DNA of 64,000 bases from Thiothrix subterranea (GCF_016772315.1 NZ_CP053482.1:372001-436000); one strand, 5' to 3'; counted from the stretch's first letter, positions 53,157-62,446 are shown. The notes: generated by a model from the letters alone, not told the origin. Made by a program: numbers and translations.

Positions 53157-53170
53157 GGTGTTCTCCGGTT

Positions 53171-54283
53171 TTACTGATTTTCGAGGGTTTTCGTGAAAGA
53201 AGACAGCAAATTGCTGACAAAGGTTTCATCCAGGTCAGCGGTAATAAAGACGAAACGGCTGCGCTGGTCGTCATCAGGCCAGCGCGGCAGTTCCACCGAG
53301 GGGTAAAACAGGTGCTGGACGGCGTGCAGTACCACCGGGCGACCGGGGTATTCTTGCACATTGACAATGGCTTTCATGCGCAGTAGGCGATGGCTGCAAA
53401 AACCGGTCAGGGTTTCCAGTGCATCCACAATGCCCTGCCAAGGCAAGGGGTGGTCAAACACCAGCGAAAAACTGCGGATACGCCCGTCAATGCCGGGGGA
53501 AGCAGGCAGGCTGGGGTTACGGATGCCGGGGCGCATCGGTGCAAGCGGCGTTATCAGACGGAAATTATCCACCGCCAGCCATTGCTGCGCCTTGGCGGGT
53601 TCAGTTTGGTGGTATGCCCGCAGTTTGAAAACATGCTCAGGGTCTACATTGCCGTTCAGCACCGGGACAATCGGTGCCGCTGGGTTGAGTTTGGCAAGGC
53701 GGCTTTCAAGCTGGGCAATTTTGTCTGCATCGGCGAGGTCGGTCTTGGTCAGCAGCAGACGGTCAGCCGTCGCCACTTGTCTGACAGCCTCGAAATGCGC
53801 ATCAAGCTGGCTATCGGCAAACAGTGCATCGACAGTAATGACCACGCCATCCAGATAATGCCGCCACGCCACCCAGTCGGAACGCAGCAGGGTTTCCATC
53901 ACCGATGTCGGGTCGGCAACCCCGGTGGTTTCGATGATGATGCGTTCATAGGGTGGCAATGTGCCGTCGCGCCGCCCCATCCACAGATTTTTCAGGGTGG
54001 GAACCAGCGAACCCTGAATTTCACAGCAAATGCAGCCGCCGTTGAGCAATGCCATTGGCCCTTGGGTATCACCGACCAGTTGATGATCCAGCCCGACACT
54101 ACCGAACTCATTCATAATCACCGCCGTCAACGGCGGGATGCGCAACAATCGTTCCCAGAATGACGGTTTCAATAGGTTATTAAGGACAGTGGTTTTGCCG
54201 CTGCCCAGAAAACCGCTGAGGATGGTAATCGGAAAGCGGTTATCCACCACGTCATCCGGGTGCTGCTGTGTGGTTGGGGTCAT
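53171..54283 (-). CDS. COG0523 GTPase (zinc metallochaperone type), copy 2
   Basis: 370 aa. Walker A GFLGSGKTT, GxxxxN region IMNEFGSVGLDHQLV, the metal-binding GGCICC, Walker B-type IIETTGVADP, and TKTD for base recognition. The C-terminal CobW domain is present (PGRPVVLHAVQHLFYP, FITADLDE). Such GTPases deliver zinc to client enzymes during starvation. It is between the transporter SBP gene and zrgA in the operon. Confidence 0.9.
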   Translation of the reverse strand: MTPTTQQHPDDVVDNRFPITILSGFLGSGKTTVLNNLLKPSFWERLLRIPPLTAVIMNEFGSVGLDHQLVGDTQGPMALLNGGCICCEIQGSLVPTLKNLWMGRRDGTLPPYERIIIETTGVADPTSVMETLLRSDWVAWRHYLDGVVITVDALFADSQLDAHFEAVRQVATADRLLLTKTDLADADKIAQLESRLAKLNPAAPIVPVLNGNVDPEHVFKLRAYHQTEPAKAQQWLAVDNFRLITPLAPMRPGIRNPSLPASPGIDGRIRSFSLVFDHPLPWQGIVDALETLTGFCSHRLLRMKAIVNVQEYPGRPVVLHAVQHLFYPSVELPRWPDDDQRSRFVFITADLDETFVSNLLSSFTKTLENQ

Positions 54284-54290
54284 GCTTGGG

Positions 54291-55193
54291 TCACTTTGCT
54301 GCCAATGCCTGATACAAGGTTTCGATATTGTGCTCCATCATTGCCAGATAAGTCCCGGCGACACCATCCGCAGGTGACAAGGCATCTGCATACAATGTCC
54401 CACCTACTGTTGCACCACTTTCAGCCGCAATCTGTTCCAGCAAACGCGGTGATACCATGTTCTCCACAAAAACGGCGGTGATCTTTTCAGCACGAATCTG
54501 CTCAATCAAGGCCGCCACATCTTTGGCAGTCGCCTCCGTTTCGGTGTTAATGCCTTGTGGGGCAAGGAATTTAAGCTGGTACGCCGCCGCAAAATACCCA
54601 AACGCATCGTGACTGGTCACAACACTACGGCGGTCTTCGGGTAATTTGCCTAGGGTTTCGGCAAGTTGCTGTTCCAGTACAGCCAATTGTTGCAGGTAAG
54701 TATCGCGGTTGATGGCATACACCGCACTGCCTACTGGATCAGCATCCTGCAAGGCACGAGTAATATTCTGGATGTACGTTTTTGCGTTGGCGAGATTTTG
54801 CCAAGCATGGGGGTCAACTCCTTCATGTTGATGACTCCCCCCATCCAACGGCAAGCCGGTAATGCCTTCTGTCGCCGTCACCACCTTGCCTTTATAACCG
54901 GATGCTTCGACCAGCCGCTCCAACCAGCCTTCAAACCCCAAGCCATTGACGAACAGCATATCCGCCTGTGCTACTGTTTTTGCATCGGCAGGCGTGGGTT
55001 GGTAAACATGCCCGTCACTATCAGCCCCCACCAGCGTGGTCAACTGGATGCGTTCCCCACCAATCGCCTTGACCATATCCCCCAGAATGCTGAAAGTAGC
55101 AACCGCTTTGAGCGGGGCTTCCTCGGCATGAACCCACGGTAGCCATGCCAGCAACACTACCAACAGGCAAGGCCGTAACCATTGATGAAACAT
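54291..55193 (-). CDS. znuA: Zinc/manganese ABC transporter substrate-binding protein
   Basis: 300 aa, cluster A-I family. Signal peptide to AEEAP; metal ligands by pattern are His in GADSDGHVYQP, His in GVDPHAWQNL, His in TSHDAFGYFA and Asp in TLYADALSP. A very short His loop (GSHQHEG) replaces the long one of E. coli ZnuA, as in AztC-like proteins. Zinc is inferred from the operon, which includes DksA2, ZrgA and COG0523. Confidence 0.85.
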   Translation of the reverse strand: MFHQWLRPCLLVVLLAWLPWVHAEEAPLKAVATFSILGDMVKAIGGERIQLTTLVGADSDGHVYQPTPADAKTVAQADMLFVNGLGFEGWLERLVEASGYKGKVVTATEGITGLPLDGGSHQHEGVDPHAWQNLANAKTYIQNITRALQDADPVGSAVYAINRDTYLQQLAVLEQQLAETLGKLPEDRRSVVTSHDAFGYFAAAYQLKFLAPQGINTETEATAKDVAALIEQIRAEKITAVFVENMVSPRLLEQIAAESGATVGGTLYADALSPADGVAGTYLAMMEHNIETLYQALAAK

Positions 55194-55210
55194 CCTATTT
55201 TCTCCTTAAT

Positions 55211-56077
55211 TCAGTGTGAAAAATGTTTAACAGACTCAACCTTGCCACGCTGCGGGCGTAACACTAACAAGGCAGACAGGATATACACTCCCCCCAAACT
55301 CAGGATGATGGTGGGGCCTGATGGCAAGTCAAAATGGTAAGACATCAACAAGCCAAACCAACTGCACAACATGGCAACCGCCACCGCCAATGCCAACATC
55401 GTGCCTAATTGCTGTGTCCACAGACGGGCAATGACAGCGGGCAAGATCATAATGCCTACCGCCATCAACGTCCCCAACGCATGGAAGCCCCCCACCAGAT
55501 TCAACACCACCATGGTCAGAAACACCACGGGTGTCCAACCCCCAAAGGTACTGACCGAACGGCAATAAGCGGAATCAAAGCATTCCAGCACCAAGGGGCG
55601 GTACAAAACCGCCAAAGTCAGCATAGAGAGCGTGGCAATGCCTGCCACCAGCAATAATGCCGCATTATTCAAAGCCAATACTGACCCAAACAGCACGTGT
55701 ACCAAATCCACACTGCTGCCCTTGCTAGAAATGATCAGCACACCCAATGCCAATGACACCAGATAAAAAGCCGCCAAACTGGCATCTTCCGGCAAACGGG
55801 TTAGCCGTGTTACCAAGCTGGTTAGCACCGCCACGACTACACCTGCCACCAACCCGCCCAGCGTCATCGCAGTCAAGGATAAACCGGCCAACAGATAGCC
55901 GACGGCAATACCCGGCAGAATGGCATGTGCCATTGCATCCCCGACCAAACTCATACGTCGCAATAGCAGGAACACCCCAAACGGCGTTGCCCCCAATGCC
56001 ATTGCCCACGTCCCCACCAAGGCGCGTTGCATAAACACATAATCGGTAAAGGGTGCAAACAGCAGGTCATACAACAT
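55211..56077 (-). CDS. znuB: Zinc ABC transporter permease
   Basis: 288 aa from ATG 56077, which overlaps the stop of the ATPase gene (TGATG). Eight or so helices with the family loop RRMSLVGDAMAHAILPGIAVGYLL and GGFHALGTLMAVGIMILPAVIARL. The longer in-frame start (56155) lies inside the ATPase gene and is not used. Confidence 0.88.
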   Translation of the reverse strand: MLYDLLFAPFTDYVFMQRALVGTWAMALGATPFGVFLLLRRMSLVGDAMAHAILPGIAVGYLLAGLSLTAMTLGGLVAGVVVAVLTSLVTRLTRLPEDASLAAFYLVSLALGVLIISSKGSSVDLVHVLFGSVLALNNAALLLVAGIATLSMLTLAVLYRPLVLECFDSAYCRSVSTFGGWTPVVFLTMVVLNLVGGFHALGTLMAVGIMILPAVIARLWTQQLGTMLALAVAVAMLCSWFGLLMSYHFDLPSGPTIILSLGGVYILSALLVLRPQRGKVESVKHFSH

Positions 56078-56772
56078 CAGGCACCCCACCGTTCTGACTG
56101 TTGCCCCAACACCTTTGCCGTGGTTCCGTATACGGCTTGACCGTTTGTCAGCCATAAGGTAGCGGGGAAATACTGACGCACCAGCCCCCAGTCATGTAAC
56201 ACCGTTAGCACAGTACGCCCTTGTTGATGCCAATGCTGAATCAGCTTCATCAAATCAAGGATGGTGTTGGTATCAATGGCATTGAATGGCTCATCCAGCA
56301 GAATAACCGGCGCATCTTGGAGCAACAGGCGAGCAAACAATACCCGTTGCATCTGCCCACCAGACAAACGGGATAATGCGACGTGCCGCATCCCCCCCAT
56401 CCCCACCGTTGCCAAAGCGTCGGTAATCTGATTTTCCTGTACCGAGGAAACACCGCCAAAAGCACCGACCTGTCGCCATAACCCCATTGCCACGCAATCA
56501 TGCACATCCATAGGGAAGTTCTGCTCCAACGCCGCCCGTTGTGGCAGGTAGGCAAGATCGCGCCACCCAAAACCATGCCGCTGGATACTGCCGCCCATGG
56601 GTTTAAGTTCGCCCATCAATGCTTTCAGCAAGGTGGATTTGCCCGTGCCGTTTGCGCCAATCACCGCGAGCAATGCCCCGCGTGGCACGCTTGCCTCCAG
56701 ATGCCGTAGCACTGCATGTTTCCCATAACCCAGTGTCAGGTCATGAAAGCTGATAGCGGGCGGATTCACCAT
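56077..56772 (-). CDS. znuC: Zinc ABC transporter ATP-binding protein
   Basis: 231 aa. Walker A GANGTGKST, Q-loop LAYLPQRAALEQNFP, signature LSGGQMQRVLFARLLL, Walker B VILLDEPFNAID, and H-loop VLHDWG. The ATG at 56772 overlaps the end of a 39-residue membrane protein gene. It is the only such ATPase in the window and may also serve the second ZnuA/B pair at 61547-63211. Confidence 0.9.
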   Translation of the reverse strand: MVNPPAISFHDLTLGYGKHAVLRHLEASVPRGALLAVIGANGTGKSTLLKALMGELKPMGGSIQRHGFGWRDLAYLPQRAALEQNFPMDVHDCVAMGLWRQVGAFGGVSSVQENQITDALATVGMGGMRHVALSRLSGGQMQRVLFARLLLQDAPVILLDEPFNAIDTNTILDLMKLIQHWHQQGRTVLTVLHDWGLVRQYFPATLWLTNGQAVYGTTAKVLGQQSERWGA

Positions 56773-56885
56773 AACACCCACCCAACCGCCAACCATAGCA
56801 AAGCAATCAGTAGTGTCACCAATAACAGGCGATAGCCCAGCCCAGCGGTCAACAAGCTATGGTTGCGGTGGCTATTGCGTTTCAT
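56766..56885 (-). CDS. 39-residue single-helix membrane protein
   Basis: MKRNSHRNHSLLTAGLGYR followed by a strong hydrophobic helix (LLLVTLLIALLWLAVGWVL) and W. The ATG overlaps the stop of the DUF3299 gene and its stop overlaps the znuC ATG, so it is translationally coupled on both sides. Basic, His-containing N-terminus and a C-terminal helix suggest a small transporter accessory protein. I do not know a family name for it. Confidence 0.7.
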   Translation of the reverse strand: MKRNSHRNHSLLTAGLGYRLLLVTLLIALLWLAVGWVLW

Positions 56886-57543
56886 CGTTTGGCTCTTGGT
56901 ACATTTCTATAGCGGCATCCACGATCTTATAGCCTGCGTCGGCAAGATCAGTTTTGGTGCTTTCTGTCTTAATCGTTCCAGAAACCCAAACAGGCTCATA
57001 AACCCGTTCCATACCAATGCTTTTGCCCGTTTTGGGTTTAACCAACAGCGTTTGGCTCAAGGGCGGAGGGGGCAGATGGATACATGCGCCAAAATAAGGC
57101 ACTAATAAAAAATCACCGACCATCCCGTTGCTTTCGTCTATTTCCAACGGTGCAACAAAGCCGGGTAATTTGATTTTTTTACCATTCATTGCCGGATTGA
57201 CTGGCGCAGTGTTTAACTCAGCCTGCATTTTATCCATGACAGCTTCCTCGGCGGGATCACCTTCCGGGATGGCATCAATTTGGGGTTGGTATTTTTTTAC
57301 GATGTCTTCCAGCCCATGTCCCGGTAATTCCAGGTCTTCCCAAGCAATTTGCGGATATTCACCAGTTTGTGAGGTGGTTTTAGCCCCAGAACCAGTCAAT
57401 TGTTGGATCTTCGTTCCAAGTGCGGGAGCATCTGCTGGCAACGTTGCTGCTTCCGATGCCTGCTCTGCATTTGTGGCTGTTTCAGTATCACAACCCGATA
57501 GGAACAGAAAAAAACCGATCAATAAGCAATGGTTGGCTTTCAT
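56872..57543 (-). CDS. DUF3299 lipoprotein
   Basis: 223 aa. Lipobox LSGC, linker, then the DUF3299 core: KIKLPGFVAPLEIDESNGMVGDFLLVPYFGACIHLPPPPLSQT and VYEPVWVSGTIKTE. These periplasmic lipoproteins are frequent in COG0523/ZnuABC clusters, role unknown. Its stop codon overlaps the next small gene; it starts in the last codons of hisI. Confidence 0.85.
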   Translation of the reverse strand: MKANHCLLIGFFLFLSGCDTETATNAEQASEAATLPADAPALGTKIQQLTGSGAKTTSQTGEYPQIAWEDLELPGHGLEDIVKKYQPQIDAIPEGDPAEEAVMDKMQAELNTAPVNPAMNGKKIKLPGFVAPLEIDESNGMVGDFLLVPYFGACIHLPPPPLSQTLLVKPKTGKSIGMERVYEPVWVSGTIKTESTKTDLADAGYKIVDAAIEMYQEPNDETQ

Positions 57544-57965
57544 AGCGGCATGGATTCATTAACGACTACGTTAGATGACACGGTATCCACCTCAAAATAG
57601 AAGCAATTTGAGCGCAACGTATGGCACGATGCGCCACCTTGTTGATCTACCTGACACAATAGGGCATCGCCATCACAATCAATGCGCATGAGTTTGAGCG
57701 TTTGGGTATTGCCACTGCTTTCCCCTTTAACCCAAAACGCTTGCCGGGAACGTGACCAATACGTCATTGCTCCCGTGGTCAGCGTTCTGCGGATAGATTC
57801 CGCATTCATCCAAGCCATCATCAATACCTTACCCGTATCGTATTGCTGGGTAATCACTGGAATCAGCCCTTGCTCATTGAAGGCTAGATTCCCCAGAACA
57901 GTATCCAGCGGAAATCGAGTTTCACAAGGGCTTGGCTCAATCGACTGGAAAAAAGCTTTTGACAT
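57540..57965 (-). CDS. hisI: Phosphoribosyl-AMP cyclohydrolase-like protein
   Basis: 141 aa. HisI opens the purine ring of PR-AMP in histidine synthesis and needs zinc. Seen: LIPVITQQYDTGKVLMMAWMN, YWSRSRQAFWVKGESSGN, RIDCDGDALLC, GGASCHTLRSNCFYF, so the acidic and cysteine motifs are kept. Placed in the zinc operon 7 bp after dksA2, it is likely a starvation paralogue; the normal hisI would be elsewhere in the genome. ATG 57965 preferred over 58004, which lies in dksA2. Confidence 0.88.
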   Translation of the reverse strand: MSKAFFQSIEPSPCETRFPLDTVLGNLAFNEQGLIPVITQQYDTGKVLMMAWMNAESIRRTLTTGAMTYWSRSRQAFWVKGESSGNTQTLKLMRIDCDGDALLCQVDQQGGASCHTLRSNCFYFEVDTVSSNVVVNESMPL

Positions 57966-57972
57966 AAATCTG

Positions 57973-58374
57973 TTACCCCGCAAACTGCCGCTGCTGGATT
58001 TCACGGTAGGCTTGCGCTTCCAGACTCAAGGTTGCCGCAGGGCGTGCCAACAAACGCGGCAAACCAATCGGCTCGCCGGTTTCCTCACAATACCCGTAGT
58101 TGCCGCTGTCAAGGCGTTCCAACGCCTCATTGATCTTTTTCAGCAATTTGCGCTCGCGGTCACGGGTACGCAATTCCAGCACATGTTCTTCTTCCAGCGT
58201 GGCTTGATCTGCCGGGTCGGGCAGCAATTCGCTCTCACGCAGGGATTGCATGGTCTCTTCGCCGCGCTCCAGAATCGCATTTTTCATGTCTAGCAACATG
58301 CCCCGAAAGAAAGCCAGTTGCTGCGCATTCATGTAATCTTCTGGCGACATCGCCAGTAATTCAGCTTCCGTCAT
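57973..58374 (-). CDS. dksA2: DksA2-type RNA polymerase regulator lacking zinc cysteines
   Basis: 133 aa. DksA coiled coil with RDRERKLLKKINEALERLDSGNYGYCEETGEPIGLPRLLARPAATLS. DksA has four zinc cysteines; here only the first (GYCEET) remains and the later pair is Ser/Ala. This matches Pseudomonas DksA2, which replaces DksA when zinc is low and is under Zur. GGGGG lies 6 nt before ATG 58374, 2 bp after the GTPase stop. Confidence 0.9.
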   Translation of the reverse strand: MTEAELLAMSPEDYMNAQQLAFFRGMLLDMKNAILERGEETMQSLRESELLPDPADQATLEEEHVLELRTRDRERKLLKKINEALERLDSGNYGYCEETGEPIGLPRLLARPAATLSLEAQAYREIQQRQFAG

Positions 58375-58376
58375 CG

Positions 58377-59594
58377 TTACCCCCACACCGGAATTGGATC
58401 AGGAAAGCGTTTCCAGCCTTCCAATCCCAGTTGCATTTCGTCATCGGTTAGCAGTGCGCTATCCAGTGCAGCGGTAATCCGCGCCTGATCCAGCCCTTGC
58501 CCGATGAACACCAGTTGCTGGCGGCGGTCGCCATAATCGCCCTCAAATTGCGCCAGAATGTGTTCACGGTATTCCGCATCATCCGGCCAATCATCGCGGT
58601 GTACCGCTGCCCACCAGAAACCCGCCTGACCCAGCCGCAACAAACCACCCGCCTGCGACCATTCACCCGCGTTGTGATGGCGGGTTGCCAGCCAGAAATA
58701 ACCTTTGGAACGCAGCAATGTGCCGCCGCGCAAACCATTGTCCAGCACATCCGCCAAACGTTCAGGGTGGAATGGGCGGCGGGCGCGGTACACGAAACTG
58801 CCGATACCGTATTCCAGCGTTTCAGGGTTGTGCGTGCCGCGTAACTCCTGCAACCAACCGGGAGCTTGCTCAGCGCGTTCAAAGCTGAAACGCCCAGTAT
58901 CGAGGATTTTATCCAGCGGTGCTTGCCCAAACGTCACGGGGATAATCTCGGCTTCGCGGTTGAGTTGGCGTAACGCATGTTCGAGACGGGCGCGTTCTTC
59001 AGAGGAAACCTGATCGGCTTTGTTGAGCAAAATCACATCCGCAAATTCCACCTGATCGACCAGCAATTCTGCCACGCTGCGCTGGTCATCTTCGCCCAAG
59101 GATTCGCCGACTTCTTGCAAGGAACGGGCGCGATCCAGTTCACGCGGGAAATTGGCAGCATCTACCACCGTCACCATCGTATCAAGGCGGGTAATGTGGG
59201 ATAGCGATTGCCCATTTTCATCTTCAAACGTAAAGGTTTCAGCCACGGGCATCGGTTCGGAAATGCCGGTGGATTCGATCACCAAATAATCAAACTTGCC
59301 CTCCTTCGCCAACCGCCCGACTTCCAACAACAAGTCTTCGCGCAAGGTGCAGCAAATGCAACCGTTGCTCATTTCCACCATTTTTTCTTCGGTGCGAGAC
59401 AATTCTGCACCGCCGGAACGCACCAGTTCGGCATCAATATTCACCTCCGACATATCGTTGACGATGACGGCAACGCGCTTGCCTTCGCGGTTGTTGAGGA
59501 TGTGGTTGAGCAAAGTGGTTTTGCCTGCGCCTAAAAAGCCGGAGAGAACCGTAACAGGCAGGCGAGTATCAGGTGCTGTGAGCATTGCTTGCAT
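58377..59594 (-). CDS. COG0523 GTPase (ZigA/YciC type), copy 1
   Basis: 405 aa from ATG 59594 (AGGA upstream). Walker [23 protein letters not shown], the CxCC site [26 protein letters not shown], and a CobW C-terminal domain ([25 protein letters not shown]). Heads the operon behind a Zur box. Predicted to hand zinc to essential enzymes under starvation. Confidence 0.93.
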   Translation of the reverse strand: MQAMLTAPDTRLPVTVLSGFLGAGKTTLLNHILNNREGKRVAVIVNDMSEVNIDAELVRSGGAELSRTEEKMVEMSNGCICCTLREDLLLEVGRLAKEGKFDYLVIESTGISEPMPVAETFTFEDENGQSLSHITRLDTMVTVVDAANFPRELDRARSLQEVGESLGEDDQRSVAELLVDQVEFADVILLNKADQVSSEERARLEHALRQLNREAEIIPVTFGQAPLDKILDTGRFSFERAEQAPGWLQELRGTHNPETLEYGIGSFVYRARRPFHPERLADVLDNGLRGGTLLRSKGYFWLATRHHNAGEWSQAGGLLRLGQAGFWWAAVHRDDWPDDAEYREHILAQFEGDYGDRRQQLVFIGQGLDQARITAALDSALLTDDEMQLGLEGWKRFPDPIPVWG

Positions 59595-59607
59595 GTTGGA
59601 ATCCTTA

Positions 59608-59624
59608 TTGCAACTAAATTGCAT
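59608..59624. promoter_or_regulatory. Putative Zur box 2
   Basis: TTGCAACTAAATTGCAT, 13 bp before the GTPase start codon, at the head of the zinc operon. Confidence 0.8.
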
Positions 59625-59650
59625 TGGATTGTAGTGTTGCCCTTGGCTAT

Positions 59651-59667
59651 TTGCAATTAACTTGCAT
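59651..59667. promoter_or_regulatory. Putative Zur box 3
   Basis: TTGCAATTAACTTGCAT, overlapping the last codons of zur and 26 bp from box 2. Paired boxes suggest tight repression of the zinc operon. Confidence 0.75.
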
Positions 59668-60109
59668 GTTTATTGCGGCAATCAGGGCAACGCCCTTGCA
59701 GGTTCAGTTCCACCTCGTCGATCTGGTAGCCGCCCGGTAAGGCAAACAGCAAGGTGGGCTGCAAATTTTCCAAACAAAATACCTGCTCGCAATCCTTGCA
59801 ATGGAAATGGGCGTGCTGGTGGGGTACTCCCGCTTGTGCATTGTAACGACAAGTGCGGTCTGCCCCAGGGATCTTGTGTGCTAACCCCTGCTCCACCAAC
59901 CAGTCCAAGGCGCGGTAAAGGGTCACGCGATCAACAATCAAGCCTTGCTGGAGTGCGGTTTGTTCGATTTCCTGATGGCTCAGGGCGGCATTGGCATTGA
60001 GCAAAATGCCCAGCACCCCGACTCGTGCAGGCGTTACTCTGCCTTGAGTCTGTTGGAGCAGGGTGCGGGCGGCGATTTCACCGTCGGGAAGCGGGTTGGA
60101 TGGGGTCAT
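59657..60109 (-). CDS. zur: Fur-family zinc uptake regulator
   Basis: 150 aa. Winged helix ([47 protein letters not shown]) and the dimer/metal part [18 protein letters not shown]...GRCPDC with two CxxC pairs for structural zinc, typical of Zur. ATG 60109 has GAG 8 nt upstream; a GTG three codons earlier is less likely. It stands between the zinc operon and the divergent outer-membrane gene, with boxes on both sides. Confidence 0.93.
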   Translation of the reverse strand: MTPSNPLPDGEIAARTLLQQTQGRVTPARVGVLGILLNANAALSHQEIEQTALQQGLIVDRVTLYRALDWLVEQGLAHKIPGADRTCRYNAQAGVPHQHAHFHCKDCEQVFCLENLQPTLLFALPGGYQIDEVELNLQGRCPDCRNKHAS

Positions 60110-60135
60110 ATTTGCCACTCGTTAGCGTCGATATT

Positions 60136-60152
60136 TTGCAACAGTATTGCAT
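60136..60152. promoter_or_regulatory. Putative Zur box 4
   Basis: TTGCAACAGTATTGCAT in the divergent region between zur and the outer-membrane protein gene. It could control both. Confidence 0.8.
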
Positions 60153-60217
60153 TTATCTCCTCAATGCACGTACCATTTGCCCCATTATAAACGTTCAAGC
60201 ACCAACGGGGTGAAGAT

Positions 60218-61537
60218 ATGCAACTGACACAAACGACTTTGGCTATCGCCATTGTTGCTGCACTGGCAGCACCGACCGCTTTCGCCGAAACCACCACAGG
60301 CAACGCCATCAAGGATACCCTCAAACCCAGCGCCAACTGGGAAGGTAGCCTGATTGTCGAAGGCATCTATTTCGACAGCAACAAAGATGAAGCCGCCCAC
60401 GAAGAAGGTGAAGAAGAACACGACCACGAACATGCCCATTTACCCGGCTTCCCTTCCGGCGGACATGATCACGGTATGCGTGAAGGCTTGCACACTGGGC
60501 ATATCGAAGCGGTGGTTTCCGGCAATATCAACGACAAACTCAAAGCCCGCGTGACCACTGGCATTATGGAGACTGAGGATGAAGGGCTGGAAATGGAACT
60601 GGAAGAAGCTTTCGTCGAAACCCAAGGATTGGGCAAGGGTGTGACCGTCAAAGCCGGGCGGTTTTTTTCGGATGTCGGCTATCTGAGCAGCAAACATAAC
60701 CACGAATGGGATTTCGCCGATAATCCTTTGGTTTACAAAGGCATGTTTGGCGGGCATACCAATGATGACGGTGTGCAGCTCAGTTACGTCGCCCCTACCC
60801 AGCAATTTGTGCAAGTGGGGACAGAACTGTTCAAAGGCGATAAATTTCCCGCTGCTAATAGCGATGATACGGTTGGGGCAGCCACCGTATTCGCCAAAAC
60901 CGGCGGCGACATTGGCACGGATCATAGCTGGCAAGCCGGAATCGGTCACTGGCGGGCAGACAGTATCAACGACCGCGAAGGCGAATTGCATTCCCATACG
61001 CGAGCCGATGGTTCAATCCATGCCGCGACTCCCAGTTTTGATGGCAAAAGTAGCATCAACACCGTTAACGCCACTTACAAATGGGCACCGAATGGCAATG
61101 CTCAAGAACGTAACTTCAAGCTACAAGGCGAATATTTCCAGCGTGATGAATCCGGCAAGATCGACCTCGTAAAACCGGATGGCGGTTTGGAACGCACCCT
61201 CGATTACGACGGCAAGCAGGACGGTTTTTACGTGCAAGGTGTCTACCAGTTCCGTCCACACTGGCGGGTCGGTTTGCGCCATGACCAACTGGACAGCGAT
61301 AACACCCTGACGCAAGCCAACGGGAAAGCAGCAACCGACCATCAAGTCGAAACCACAGGGCTTGCCACCGAAGGGCATACCCCCAAACGCAATACCCTTA
61401 TGGTGGATTACACCCCGCGTGAATACAGCCGCTTACGCTTGCAGTTCAACGAAGACAAGAGCACGCCGGAAACCGACCAGCAAGTGATGCTGCAATACAC
61501 CCACAGCTTCGGTTCGCACGGCGCACACGGTTTTTAA
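60218..61537 (+). CDS. His-rich outer-membrane beta-barrel protein of the zinc locus
   Basis: 439 aa. Signal peptide (to AFAE), early His/Glu loop (EEHDHEHAHLPGF, GGHDHGMREGLHTGH), then a 16-18-strand porin-like barrel ending YTHSFGSHGAHGF. No TonB box or plug. Its closest kin in the window is the 39612 protein, which also has a Zur box. Likely a zinc-starvation-induced channel. GGGGTGAAGAT precedes the ATG. Followed 9 bp later by znuA2. Confidence 0.8.
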   Translation: MQLTQTTLAIAIVAALAAPTAFAETTTGNAIKDTLKPSANWEGSLIVEGIYFDSNKDEAAHEEGEEEHDHEHAHLPGFPSGGHDHGMREGLHTGHIEAVVSGNINDKLKARVTTGIMETEDEGLEMELEEAFVETQGLGKGVTVKAGRFFSDVGYLSSKHNHEWDFADNPLVYKGMFGGHTNDDGVQLSYVAPTQQFVQVGTELFKGDKFPAANSDDTVGAATVFAKTGGDIGTDHSWQAGIGHWRADSINDREGELHSHTRADGSIHAATPSFDGKSSINTVNATYKWAPNGNAQERNFKLQGEYFQRDESGKIDLVKPDGGLERTLDYDGKQDGFYVQGVYQFRPHWRVGLRHDQLDSDNTLTQANGKAATDHQVETTGLATEGHTPKRNTLMVDYTPREYSRLRLQFNEDKSTPETDQQVMLQYTHSFGSHGAHGF

Positions 61538-61546
61538 GGAGTCCGC

Positions 61547-62443
61547 ATGAAACGTTTCATCCTCGCTGTCAGCCTATTGTGCAGCAGTGCACTGGCACAC
61601 GCTGACCTGAAAATCTTTGCCTGCGAACCGGAATGGGGTTCATTGGCGCAAGCACTCGGCGGCGACAAAGTGAGCGTCTATAACGCCACTACTGGCTTGC
61701 AAGACCCGCACCATATCGAAGGTCGCCCCAGCCTGATTGCGCAAGTGCGCAATGCTGATCTGCTGGTGTGTACCGGTGCAGAACTGGAAATTGGTTGGTT
61801 GCCGATCCTGTTGCAAAAATCCGGCAATGCCAAAGTGCAGGAGGGGCAACCAGGGTCATTCATGGCAGCGCAACAGGTGCAATTGCTCGATATTCCCGTG
61901 AAGGTTGAGCGCAGCGATGGCGATGTCCACGCCGACGGCAACCCGCACATCCAGACCGACCCGCGCCGCATTGCGCAAGTTGCCAAAGCACTGGCGGAAC
62001 GCATGGCACAACTGGATACCGCCAATGCCGCGCATTACCAGCAAGGTTACACCAACTTCAACACGCGCTGGCAGCAAGCGCTGCAAGGCTGGGCAAACAA
62101 GGCAGCCAGCTTACGCAGCACGCCAGTGGTGGTGCATCACAAAAGCTGGGTCTACCTGCAAGATTGGCTCGGTTTGAAGGAAGTCGCCACGCTCGAACCC
62201 AAACCCGGCATTCCTCCTACCACTGCACACCTGACGAACGTGTTGCAGCAATTGCAAACCACGCCTGCCAAATTCGTGTTGCACTCGGCTTACGAAAACC
62301 CGCGTTCGGCACAATGGTTGTCAGGCAAAGCGGGGATTCCGGTGGTGATGTTGCCGTCTACGGTGGGTGGCACACCAGCGGCGACGGATTTGTTTACGCT
62401 GTTTGATGACATTATCCAACGCCTGACCAGCGTGCAGGGGTAA
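61547..62443 (+). CDS. Zinc ABC transporter substrate-binding protein, second copy
   Basis: 298 aa of the cluster A-I family. Signal peptide to AHADL. It has CEPEWGSLAQALGG, GLQDPHHIEGRPSLIAQVRNADLLVCTGAELEIGWLP, GNPHIQTDPRRIAQV, VVVHHKSWVYLQDWLGL and EPKPGIPPTTAHL; metal-site His residues are in DPHH, GNPH and VHHK. GGAG stands 5 nt before ATG. With the outer-membrane protein and the permease it forms a plus-strand unit. Confidence 0.87.
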   Translation: MKRFILAVSLLCSSALAHADLKIFACEPEWGSLAQALGGDKVSVYNATTGLQDPHHIEGRPSLIAQVRNADLLVCTGAELEIGWLPILLQKSGNAKVQEGQPGSFMAAQQVQLLDIPVKVERSDGDVHADGNPHIQTDPRRIAQVAKALAERMAQLDTANAAHYQQGYTNFNTRWQQALQGWANKAASLRSTPVVVHHKSWVYLQDWLGLKEVATLEPKPGIPPTTAHLTNVLQQLQTTPAKFVLHSAYENPRSAQWLSGKAGIPVVMLPSTVGGTPAATDLFTLFDDIIQRLTSVQG

Positions 62444-62446
62444 CGG

